The notes below the pieces were generated by a model. The model was given only the letters and a program-made list of their open reading frames with translations. It was not told the DNA's origin and did no database searches. From NCBI GenBank assembly GCA_041481485.1, contig JBGPBY010000143.1, forward strand, positions 1 to 14,348: DNA of 14,348 bases, written 5' to 3'. Shown in pieces: positions 6,730 to 14,200 of the stretch. Source of the stretch: JBGPBY01 sp041481485 (GTDB lineage: Bacteria > Acidobacteriota > Terriglobia > 20CM-2-55-15). Every line of letters starts with the position of its first letter. Position 1 is the first letter of the stretch. The translations under genes were made by a program, and so were the position numbers.

Positions 6730-7092
6730 CTACGCCCAGTCCAGGGCGCCCTTCTTAATAATCCAAATGTAACCAATGATCAGTATGCCAAGAAAAACCA
6801 GCATTTCGACGAGCCCGAATAGTGCAAGTTGCCTGTAAATGATGGCCCACGGAAAGAGGAAAACGGTTTCCACGTCGAAAATGACAAACAAAATGGCAAC
6901 AACATAATACCGGATGGCGTAGCGCTGCCGGGCATCCGAATCCGGATCGACACCGCATTCATAAGGAGCCAGTTTGCCGGCTCCGCCCGTGTTGGGCCGC
7001 ACGAGCTTCGCCAACAGCAGCGTGACGATGGGAAATAGAAATGCGAGTCCGACGAATAGAAAAATCGGAACGTATCCATTCAAAACATTCAT
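6730..7092 (-). CDS. nuoA: NADH-quinone oxidoreductase subunit A
   Basis: NuoA (ND3 counterpart) is a small three-helix membrane subunit whose first loop lines the quinone chamber. The 120-residue product is of normal length. After the first helix (about residues 8-29) it carries the hallmark loop YECGVDPDSDARQRYAIRYY, then VVAILFVIFDVETVFLFPWA, and a third helix that ends in KKGALDWA. The loop cysteine of the ECG motif, which marks the active/deactive switch in mitochondria, is present. It is the first complex I gene of the cluster and begins seven bases after the moaB stop, so it appears to share a transcript with the molybdenum-cofactor genes. Confidence 0.96.
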   Translation of the reverse strand: MNVLNGYVPIFLFVGLAFLFPIVTLLLAKLVRPNTGGAGKLAPYECGVDPDSDARQRYAIRYYVVAILFVIFDVETVFLFPWAIIYRQLALFGLVEMLVFLGILIIGYIWIIKKGALDWA

Positions 7093-7099
7093 CAGCTAT

Positions 7100-7591
7100 T
7101 TAGTCTCCGCATCCCAATGAGGATTGCTTCAGTGTCGCCATGGCATGACCAAGCACCGGGCGAACTGCGCCGAGACATTCTCGCACGCCTTTCACACTTC
7201 CCGGCAAATTGATTATCAGGGTTGCACCCCGGATTCCGCAAGCGGCTCGGGACAAAGCGGCACGGGGTGTGCTTTTCGCGCCTTCGAAGCGCATGAGTTC
7301 GGGAATGCCGGGGACGATCTTTTCAACGACCGCAAGCGTGGCTTCGGGAGTAACGTCGCGAGGGGAAAAGCCGGTCCCTCCTGTGGTAACGATGATCTGC
7401 AGACCTTCGCCGCATGCGGTTCGCAGCCGATCCTCGATGGCGCCGCGATCGTCAGGAAGAATTTCGACGTCACGAACATCGAATCCGATTTCATGCAGAA
7501 TGCGGCGGGCTTCCGGTCCGGAGAGATCCTCGCGCTTGCCGGCGGAAGCGGAATCGCTGATGGTGAGGACAAGTGCGGTGCCGAGACTCAT
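7100..7591 (-). CDS. Molybdopterin adenylyltransferase, MogA/MoaB family
   Basis: Proteins of this family bind molybdopterin and adenylate it before molybdate insertion by MoeA. The 163-residue sequence has the ISDSASAG start, TTGGTGFSPRDVTPEAT (69-85), the molybdopterin-binding TGGTG with its acidic partner, and NLPGS (128-132). The size is that of trimeric MogA/MoaB proteins. MoaB and MogA cannot be told apart with confidence from sequence alone; the neighbouring moeA and moaC support a Moco role either way. It begins 102 bases after moaC, across a strong palindrome, and is followed after seven bases by nuoA. No clear ribosome binding site was seen. Confidence 0.92.
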   Translation of the reverse strand: MSLGTALVLTISDSASAGKREDLSGPEARRILHEIGFDVRDVEILPDDRGAIEDRLRTACGEGLQIIVTTGGTGFSPRDVTPEATLAVVEKIVPGIPELMRFEGAKSTPRAALSRAACGIRGATLIINLPGSVKGVRECLGAVRPVLGHAMATLKQSSLGCGD

Positions 7592-7609
7592 CGCTGTTCA
7601 AGGCCGCAG

Positions 7610-7682
7610 CTGTAGGCGCGGTCTATGACCGCGCAGTATCCATAGGCGATAGATTGCGCGCGGTCATAGACCGCGCCTACAG
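7610..7682. repeat. Long perfect palindrome between moaC and moaB
   Basis: A 25-base arm (7610-7634, CTGTAGGCGCGGTCTATGAC then CGCGC) is repeated as an exact reverse complement at 7658-7682, with a 23-base loop. Each arm contains its own palindrome, GGCGCGGTC-TAT-GACCGCGCC. Folded in the transcript it would be very stable. It lacks a T-run, so it looks like a REP-type dispersed element rather than an intrinsic terminator. It may stabilise mRNA ends or reduce read-through from moaC into moaB and the nuo genes. Confidence 0.8.
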
Positions 7683-7693
7683 TCGCAAAATCC

Positions 7694-8173
7694 TCAACTC
7701 TTCTCATTTCGCCAATGCCCACTTTTGCCGCCGGACTTTTCCAGCAGGCGAATCGGTCCAATCGTGATTCCCTTTTCCACCGCTTTGCACATGTCATATA
7801 GCGTCAGCGCGGCCACAGATGCCGCCATCATCGCCTCCATCTCCACTCCGGTTTCTGCCTTCGTTGATGCTGTCGTTTCGATCCGCGCGCCTTTACCCGT
7901 GATTTCTATGGCAACTCCGACATGCGTCAATGGCAGAGGGTGACACAGAGGAATCAAGCCCGAAGTCTGCTTCGCCGCCTGTATCCCGGCAATGCGAGCC
8001 ACCTCCAGCGCATTTCCCTTCGGCAATTTGTCATTGCGGAGCAGCGTCACCGTCGCTGGAGCCATTTCCACAACGGCTTCCGCGCGGGCGACGCGTTGGG
8101 TCTGAGCCTTTGCGGTGACGTCCACCATCCGCGCCCGGCCCTTCGAATCGACGTGAGTGAGTTTTCGAGGCAT
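7694..8173 (-). CDS. moaC: Cyclic pyranopterin monophosphate synthase
   Basis: MoaC converts the MoaA product (3',8-cyclo-7,8-dihydro-GTP) into cyclic pyranopterin monophosphate, the first stable intermediate of molybdenum-cofactor synthesis. The 159-residue product is the normal size. It has LCHPLPLTHV (76-85), KAETGVEMEAMMAASVAALT (105-124) with LYDMCKAVEKG after it (active-site Asp127 and Lys130), and RLLEKSGGKSG near the end. The frame is open upstream into moeA, but the ATG at 8173 gives MPRKLTHVDSKGRARMVDV, the family N-terminus. It starts 17 bases after the moeA stop. moaA, the enzyme just before it in the pathway, is not in this window. Confidence 0.96.
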   Translation of the reverse strand: MPRKLTHVDSKGRARMVDVTAKAQTQRVARAEAVVEMAPATVTLLRNDKLPKGNALEVARIAGIQAAKQTSGLIPLCHPLPLTHVGVAIEITGKGARIETTASTKAETGVEMEAMMAASVAALTLYDMCKAVEKGITIGPIRLLEKSGGKSGHWRNEKS

Positions 8174-8190
8174 GATCGGCGGTGCTGCTC

Positions 8191-9408
8191 CTATTCCATC
8201 GTCAAAAACTGAACGCGTTCTCCTGCGCCAAGCATCCCTTCGCCTTGAGGAATGACAACGAGTGCATTCGCGCGAGACAATCCGGCGAGATCGGATGAGC
8301 CCTTCCACGGTGCGGTCCGAATGCGGTAGCCGCCTTCGGCAAAATGCACGAGAGCGGGAACCACAGCCGTTCGCGCCGGGTCTCGCTTCGTCGCCGCGTC
8401 CAGTTGCGCTTCCAGCATTCCCGAACCGGAATCACCCGCTTTCAGCAAATGCAGGATCAGCGGCCGAACGAACATCTGGAAGGCAACCATCGTGGATACG
8501 GGATTTCCGGGCAATCCAAACACGAAGGTCTCACCGCAGTGGCCAAAGACCGTGGGCTTGCCCGGCTTCATCGCCACCTGGTCAAACAGGACTTTCACGC
8601 CGAATTCGGCAAAGACGTCTTCAACAAAATCGTATTTCCCCATGGAGACTCCGCCGGAAACGAGCAAAATGTCCTGCTGGAGTCCGATGTGAATTTTTTC
8701 GCGCAGGTCTTCAAGCGTATCTCGTGCGATACCGAGCATCGCCGGCTCGGCTCCGGCCTCGGTGACCTGTGCAAACAGCGTGTAACTGTTGCTGTTGCGA
8801 ATACCAGCCGCATCCGGAATCTGGCTGACCTCAACGAGTTCGTCTCCAGTTGCGAGAATGGCGACGCGCGGCCGTCTTGAAACCGCTACCTGGGCTTTAC
8901 CGACACTGGCAAGGGTTCCAATATCGGGAATCTGAATTTTCTTTCCCGTTTCCAGTATCCGTTCGCCTTCGCACACTTCGGCACCTTTTCGCAGGAGCCC
9001 CTCTCCATCGCGCACCCCGCGCAAAATGCGGACGCGGCCGGGAGACAGGCGCTCGGTGTGCTCCACCATGACCACGGCATTCGCCCCTTCCGGCAGCGCC
9101 GCACCGGTCATGATCTCGCAGCAGGTAGATGGTAAAACCTGGATGCCGGAAACGGAGTGTCCGGCGCGAGATTCTGCAACCACCTGGAGTTCGGAAGGGA
9201 TGGTGGACAGATCTTCAAATCGCACGGCAAAGCCGTCCCGAATGGCTTTGTCGAAACGCGGCGAGTCGGAATCCGCAACCACGTCCTCGCGAAGGATCCG
9301 ATGGAGCGAGTCGGTGAGTGGCACAAACTCCGCGGGCATTCGATCGGGTTTCGCCAGACTGTTTGCCAGCGCCATCACGATCTCGACACCGTGTTCAATT
9401 GCGATCAT
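8191..9408 (-). CDS. moeA: Molybdopterin molybdenumtransferase
   Basis: MoeA inserts molybdate into adenylated molybdopterin, the step after MogA/MoaB. With the start used here the protein has 405 residues. It has FDKAIRDGFAVR (52-63, with the catalytic-loop Asp58), IMTGAALPEGANAVV (99-113), ATGDELVE (186-193), SGGVSMGKYDFVEDV (251-265) and GLPGNPVS (298-305), followed by the C-terminal beta domain. Two starts are possible: ATG at 9438 adds ten residues and overlaps the upstream gene by 44 bases; ATG at 9408 gives the family-like beginning MIAIEHGVEIV and a 14-base overlap. The second was chosen, without a clear ribosome binding site to decide. Confidence 0.93.
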   Translation of the reverse strand: MIAIEHGVEIVMALANSLAKPDRMPAEFVPLTDSLHRILREDVVADSDSPRFDKAIRDGFAVRFEDLSTIPSELQVVAESRAGHSVSGIQVLPSTCCEIMTGAALPEGANAVVMVEHTERLSPGRVRILRGVRDGEGLLRKGAEVCEGERILETGKKIQIPDIGTLASVGKAQVAVSRRPRVAILATGDELVEVSQIPDAAGIRNSNSYTLFAQVTEAGAEPAMLGIARDTLEDLREKIHIGLQQDILLVSGGVSMGKYDFVEDVFAEFGVKVLFDQVAMKPGKPTVFGHCGETFVFGLPGNPVSTMVAFQMFVRPLILHLLKAGDSGSGMLEAQLDAATKRDPARTAVVPALVHFAEGGYRIRTAPWKGSSDLAGLSRANALVVIPQGEGMLGAGERVQFLTME

Positions 9409-9757
9409 TTTCGAAAATTTCGCCGGACTCGGTGACATGACGATTCATCTGACGCACAAAGAATCGCAGATTCACCGGGATGCGGTAATTGATCTCAACG
9501 GTAAAGGCCGGACCGCGCCGCGTGATCTGAATATCGCGGCCAGTCAGTGGAATGTTTTCTTTGTGCGCCTCCACGACGATATTCTCGCGAACTTTTTCCG
9601 TGGTCTTTCGTGTGGTGACAGCAAACTTCACTTCCTGGCGAACGGCATCCTCGAACAGAATGGCGCTGTAATAAGCCGGAATGAACTGCGTTGCGGCAAA
9701 AACAATCACTGCCACGATCAAGAGAATGACGACCTGTCGAAGTCCAAGGCCAAACAT
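9395..9757 (-). CDS. Small single-helix membrane protein, DUF4845-like
   Basis: This 120-residue protein has one N-terminal membrane helix (about residues 8-26, QVVILLIVAVIVFAATQF). A charged, probably extracytoplasmic domain follows, with FEDAVRQEVKFA, ENIVVEAHKENIPL and RDIQITRRGPAFTVEINYRI. The pattern of helix, short alpha segment and beta-rich tail resembles DUF4845 proteins, whose function is unknown to me; the assignment is by pattern only. It is the first gene of the long minus-strand train and overlaps moeA. Its ATG is six bases after a perfect extended -10 box and has no Shine-Dalgarno sequence, which suggests leaderless translation. Confidence 0.75.
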   Translation of the reverse strand: MFGLGLRQVVILLIVAVIVFAATQFIPAYYSAILFEDAVRQEVKFAVTTRKTTEKVRENIVVEAHKENIPLTGRDIQITRRGPAFTVEINYRIPVNLRFFVRQMNRHVTESGEIFENDRN

Positions 9758-9763
9758 CGGCGG

Positions 9764-9772
9764 ATTATAACA
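9764..9772 (-). promoter_or_regulatory. Extended -10 promoter for the minus-strand operon, probably leaderless
   Basis: The minus strand reads TGT-TATAAT-CCGCCG-ATG. TGnTATAAT is the consensus extended -10 element, and the six-base gap puts the expected transcription start on the A of the ATG at 9757. No TTGACA-like -35 is visible at the proper distance, as is usual for extended -10 promoters. Confidence 0.6.
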
Positions 9773-9806
9773 TGTGGTAAATTGGGCTATTTACAGAAGA
9801 GGTGAA
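9766..9806 (+). promoter_or_regulatory. glyA leader: weak -10 and Shine-Dalgarno
   Basis: TATAAC at 9766-9771 is the only -10-like sequence close to glyA; the -35 region is poor. It overlaps the opposing -10 box base for base, so the two promoters would compete. AAGAGG (9797-9802), four bases before the ATG, is a convincing ribosome binding site and fixes the glyA start. Confidence 0.4.
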
Positions 9807-11063
9807 ATGAACCGCATCGATATCCCCCTCAGCCAGTTGGATCCGGAAATCTACGCCGCCATTCAGAACGAAACACACCGTCAGGAAGACGGTCTCGAAA
9901 TGATTGCGTCCGAGAATTTTACGTACGACGCCGTGCTGGAAGCCTGCGGTTCCGTATTCACCAACAAGTATGCAGAAGGCTACCCAGGCCGGCGATATTA
10001 CGGAGGTTGCGAATTCGCCGACGTTGTGGAGACGCTGGCAATCGAACGCGCGAAAAAACTCTTTGGCGCCGAACATGCCAACGTGCAACCGCATTCGGGA
10101 AGTCAGGCAAACATGGCGGTATACCTCTCGGTGCTCAAGCCGGGAGACACGATTCTCGGAATGAATCTTTCTCATGGCGGCCATCTGACTCACGGCCATC
10201 CGCTCAATTTTTCAGGCAAGTATTACCGCATCGTGCCTTACGGTGTGCGAAAAGATACTGAAGTCATCGACTATGAGGAGTTCGAATCCCTGGCACGGCG
10301 CGAAAAGCCGAGGATCATTGTCGTCGGCGCCAGCGCTTATCCGCGCACCATCGAATTTGAACGCATGGGCCGCGTCGCGCGCGAAGTGGGGGCGCTGATG
10401 ATGGTGGATATTGCGCACATTGCGGGCATTATTGCCGCCGGTGAACATCCATCGCCGGTGGCTCATGCCGAGTTTGTCACGAGCACGACCCATAAAACAT
10501 TGCGCGGTCCGCGCAGCGGAATGGTCCTGTGCCGGGAGGCATTTGCGAAAGATCTCAATCGCGCGGTATTTCCGGAAATGCAGGGCGGACCGCTGGTTCA
10601 CATCATCGCAGCCAAGGCGGTATGTTTTAAGGAGGCGTCGACCGAAGAGTTTCGGAAATACATTCAGCAGATTCTGCGGAACGCAAAGACGCTGGCGGCT
10701 CGCATCGCGTCACGGGGATACCGGATTGTGTCGGGCGGAACGGACACGCATCTCATGCTGGTGGATGTGTTTTCGAAGGGAGTCAACGGACGTCAGGCCG
10801 AAGAGGCGCTGGATCGGGCGGGAATAACGGTAAACAAGAATACGATTCCCTTCGATAAGAATCCTCCGATGACGGCGAGCGGCATCCGGGTTGGTACGCC
10901 GGCGCTGACGACACGCGGCATGCGGGAAGGCGAGATGGAAGCGATCGGAGACTGGATCGCGGAAGTTCTCGATCATGTTGGTGATGAAAGCGTGCAGAAA
11001 CGCGTGAAGGCGGAAGTGACGAAATTGTGTGAGCGGTTCCCGCTGTATCGTAAGTCGAGCTGA
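9807..11063 (+). CDS. glyA: Serine hydroxymethyltransferase
   Basis: GlyA is the cytoplasmic PLP enzyme that interconverts serine and glycine and supplies 5,10-methylene-tetrahydrofolate. The 418-residue product is the normal length. It has EMIASENF (31-38), NKYAEGYPGRRYYGGCE (53-69), the cofactor-contacting NVQPHSGSQAN (92-102), MMVDIAHIAG (198-207, with Asp201) and the PLP lysine Lys230 in TSTTHKTLRGPRSG. The C-terminal part has SGIRVGTPALTTRG. A GTG eleven codons upstream is in frame, but the ATG at 9807 with AAGAGG in front is clearly better. It is the only plus-strand gene here, divergent from the Moco-nuo operon and convergent with the DUF4175-like gene. Confidence 0.97.
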   Translation: MNRIDIPLSQLDPEIYAAIQNETHRQEDGLEMIASENFTYDAVLEACGSVFTNKYAEGYPGRRYYGGCEFADVVETLAIERAKKLFGAEHANVQPHSGSQANMAVYLSVLKPGDTILGMNLSHGGHLTHGHPLNFSGKYYRIVPYGVRKDTEVIDYEEFESLARREKPRIIVVGASAYPRTIEFERMGRVAREVGALMMVDIAHIAGIIAAGEHPSPVAHAEFVTSTTHKTLRGPRSGMVLCREAFAKDLNRAVFPEMQGGPLVHIIAAKAVCFKEASTEEFRKYIQQILRNAKTLAARIASRGYRIVSGGTDTHLMLVDVFSKGVNGRQAEEALDRAGITVNKNTIPFDKNPPMTASGIRVGTPALTTRGMREGEMEAIGDWIAEVLDHVGDESVQKRVKAEVTKLCERFPLYRKSS

Positions 11064-11103
11064 GGAAATCTTCCGGGAATGCGGTGAGGTGTTAGGGAAT
11101 GCA

Positions 11104-11232
11104 ATCAAGAAATCCCTCTCCCAACGGGAGAGGGATGGGTGAGGGGTACCGCACGTAAAAACTGTTACGTGCGGTACCCCTCACCGGCCGCTGTGCGGCC
11201 CCCTCTCCCGTTGGGAGAGGGATTTTCTTGAT
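11104..11232. terminator. Symmetric palindrome, likely bidirectional terminator between convergent genes
   Basis: The outer arms (11104-11134 and 11201-11232) are reverse complements with one extra base in the right arm. Each holds a CCCTCTCCC/GGGAGAGGG hairpin with a three-base loop. Inside, 11138-11158 pairs perfectly with 11165-11185 (21 pairs, loop AAACTG). A further GGCCGC-TGT-GCGGCC hairpin (11186-11200) interrupts the right side. Reading plus, the last hairpin is followed by ATTTTCTT; reading minus, the other is followed by ATTTCTT, so each side resembles an intrinsic terminator. The CTCTCCC-type repeat also looks like a dispersed REP family. Confidence 0.7.
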
Positions 11233-11265
11233 AGACCGCCCCCACCGCCGGATCAGTCGCAGGCG

Positions 11266-14200
11266 TTACGGTTTCTGCACCTGTCCCGAGTTCGCCAGAC
11301 TGCGGAAATACTCCGCGCCCTGACGGACATAACCCTCGGGGAACGCATCTTCCTGAGGCGAACGCGCATTGTTTTTGCCGATGATCACTTCCAGCTGACG
11401 GCTGACAGCGATCGCGCTGCTATCGAGAGCGTCATTGAGTTTCGTCAGTTCCGCAACGTCAATATTCACGCCCTTCAGAGTCTGATTCGCCAGACCATTC
11501 GCGGCATCAATTGCCCGCTGTATGGCCGGTATGGCCTCATTGTTGCGGGGAAGCTGCCTCTGAACGTTCTGCAGATCCTGACCGATCCCTCGGAATTCGC
11601 TCGAGGTCTGACGTGGATCGTAGGTTCCGGCAACGAGCCCTCCGTTGTAGGCGCCACCGTTCTGGTATCGTCCACCATTACCGCCACCCTGACCGCCATT
11701 GGGTTGCTGCTGACCATTGCGGCCTCCGCCCTGGCCATTCTGAGCTTGCTGCTGACCCTGGCCTTGCCCCTGACCTTGTCCTTGCTGTTGGCCTTGCCCC
11801 TGCCCTTGTCCCTGGCCTGGCTGTTGCCCAGCTTGTTGCCCTGGCTGTTGGCCTTGCCCCTGCCCTTGTCCCTGCCCTTGTCCCTGGCCCTGACCTTGTC
11901 CTTGACGGCCTTGGCCTTGCTGCTGTCCTTGCCCTTGTCCCTGACCGGGCTGTTGTCCAGCCTGCTGCCCTGGCTGCTGCCCTTGACCCTGACCCTGGCC
12001 TTGGCCTTGTTGTTGTCCCTGTCCCTGACCTGGCTGTTGTCCGGCTTGCTGACCCGGCTGCTGACCTTGACCCTGGCCCTGACCTTGACGACCCTGGCCT
12101 GGTTGCTGTCCTTGTCCCTGACCTGGCTGTTGTCCGGCTTGCTGGCCATTCTGACCCTGCTGTCCATTTTGGCCCTGCTGACCGTTCTGACCCTGCTGAC
12201 CGTTTTGGCCCTGCTGACCGTTCTGACCCTGCTGACCGTTTTGGCCCTGCTGACCGTTCTGGCCCAGCTGGTTTTCCAAATTCCGGCGCGCAATTGCGTT
12301 CGCCTGGCGTTGAGCATCGGCGACTGCGTTTGCTGCAGCCGTCAGCGTACGCTCCGGCTGATTGTTCGCAGCGGCAGCCCCTTGATTGAGCTGCTTAGCG
12401 ACTTCGCCCAGTTCATCTGCGGCTTCCTGAGACCGCTGCACGGCCCAGGGCAATTGAGCAGTCGGATTGGGCTTGGTGGCATCTTCGGTATACTGACCGG
12501 ACACGTCCATCTTGAGACCGGTCCGGTTATTTTGAAGCGAATTGGCTGCAGCCCGGGCTGCGCTTGCAGCCTTAGGATCCTGCGTATTTCGCGCCGCGGT
12601 CTGAAGATTGTTGGCCAGCTGGTCGACTTTTTCACTCAAGGCCTGTTCGCGCTGATTGATATCTCGAGCCGCTTGCTGATTCTGCGGGCTTTGCGGGTTG
12701 GTGGCGTTGTTGCGGGCCAGCTGCTTAATATCGTCCGCAGCCTTCTGCTGCTGGCTCTGCAGGCTCTGTGCAGTCTGCGCCAGCTGCGGCACATTACCGG
12801 CAGGAGAGCCATTCTGTTGGCCACCCTGTCCGGCCTGGCCGCTCTGTCCCGCTGCACGACTTGCATTGTTCAGCGCCTGCTGCACCTGATTCCTCGCCTG
12901 CTGTTGTTGCTGCGGAGTTCCGCCGCTGCGAGCCTGTTGCATCTGGTTTAGCGCCTGCTGGACTTGATTCGCGGCTTCTGCGAGTTTCGGATCCTGAGTA
13001 TCGCGTGTCAGTTTCTGGAGTTGTCTCAGCAGGTCCTGAGCCTGGCGCTCAATATCCTGATCCGTGGCGCGGTCGGAAGCGCTGCCGCTGCCGTTACCGG
13101 CCTGAGCACGCTGTCGTGCCGCCGCTTCCTGTCTCTTGGCAAGATCTGCAAGCTTCTTGGCAAGTTCATCGACTTCCTGCTGTTGCTGCTGATCCTGCTG
13201 GCCTCCCTGTGCCGTGCCGCGCTGAACCGTTTCATATTGGTTCTTGCTCTGGTCCAGTTCCAGCGCGAACAGATCTGCCAGATCCTGAGCGCTTCGGGCT
13301 TGCTGACCGCCTCCACCGCCGCCTCCACCGCCACCGCCCTGCTGCACCTGAATTTTGGTGTACAACGCGGCGGCCTGGTTCAAAAGCTGGTATGCGGTGC
13401 TTTCGAATCCCTGCGCGTCAACCGGCTTGTCTTTCATCAATTGTTCCTGCGCCGGCTTCATGGACTCAATAGATTTGGAGAACAGGTCTGTAATCTCTTT
13501 CACCTGATCGTCATCGGTCAGTTCGCGCGCTTCGAGCCGGCGGACGACATTCGCGACATCGGTCGCCAGTTTTCCCTGGTTATCGCCAATCGCGTGGAGG
13601 TTGTCCGAATACTCCTTCGGTGCGTATTTATCTTTGTCGCGGTTCACGTTGAATGTCGCGGTAAGAATGTCGCGCTGCCGCTTCACCAATGCCTGCGCGG
13701 AGTCATCCTGCTGACCTCGTTGTCCACCGCCGCCGCCACCACCGCCACCACCACCGCCACGCTGGGCCTGGCCCTGTGTGAACTCGCGTCCGTAGGGACG
13801 AACTTCAATGAAATAAATGTCGCTGGTCGTGACATTCGTCGGATTGCTGGTGTCGCTGGCCTTGGCGTAATAAGAGACAAAGTCTCCCGGCTTCAGCTTG
13901 TACTCTTCCAGATAGAAGGTGTTGCCGCCGCCAATATCTTTTGGCGCTGCTCCGCCGTTTTTGAAGATCTCAATCTTCTTTTCCGCCTTTCCGTTGACGG
14001 AGTAATAAATATCGAGGTTGTTTATGCCGAAATCGTCAATGGCCCGAACATAGGTGGCGACTTCCTCGACGTTCGTTGCGGGCATGTCGCGGCCGGGCTT
14101 CTCGAATTTCACAACAGGCTTTTGATCCTCGAGAGCCTCCATGATGTATTGTTCGAGATTTGTGAACGACTGACCCGCCGTATCGGTGAGTTCAACCTGG

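Noticed and set aside
7588..7797. A small minus-strand frame containing VGAVYDRA and VIDRAYS
   Set aside because: It is translated from the palindrome between moaC and moaB and overlaps moaC out of frame. The near-mirrored peptides come from the inverted repeat.
9774..9806. A GTG start that would lengthen GlyA by eleven residues
   Set aside because: The extra residues do not fit the family N-terminus, and AAGAGG lies directly before the ATG at 9807.
9758..9806. A glycine or SAM riboswitch before glyA
   Set aside because: The leader has fewer than 50 bases, too short for these riboswitch classes, and shows no fitting paired elements.
12139..12264. Regularly spaced 18/36-base repeats resembling a CRISPR-like array
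   Set aside because: There are no unique spacers; the units are head-to-tail and in frame, and encode GQNGQQ.
11475..12317. A 280-codon shifted minus-strand frame with basic Ser/Arg/Val repeats
   Set aside because: It is another frame of the same tandem repeat; periodic DNA keeps several frames free of stops. It has no independent start signal.
11704..12951. A 415-codon open frame on the plus strand encoding an extremely Leu-rich, membrane-like protein
   Set aside because: It is the exact antisense of the Gln-rich repeats: CAG and CAA read backwards give CTG and TTG (Leu). The minus-strand frame continues with non-repeat conserved-looking domains on both sides, so the hydrophobic frame is a by-product.
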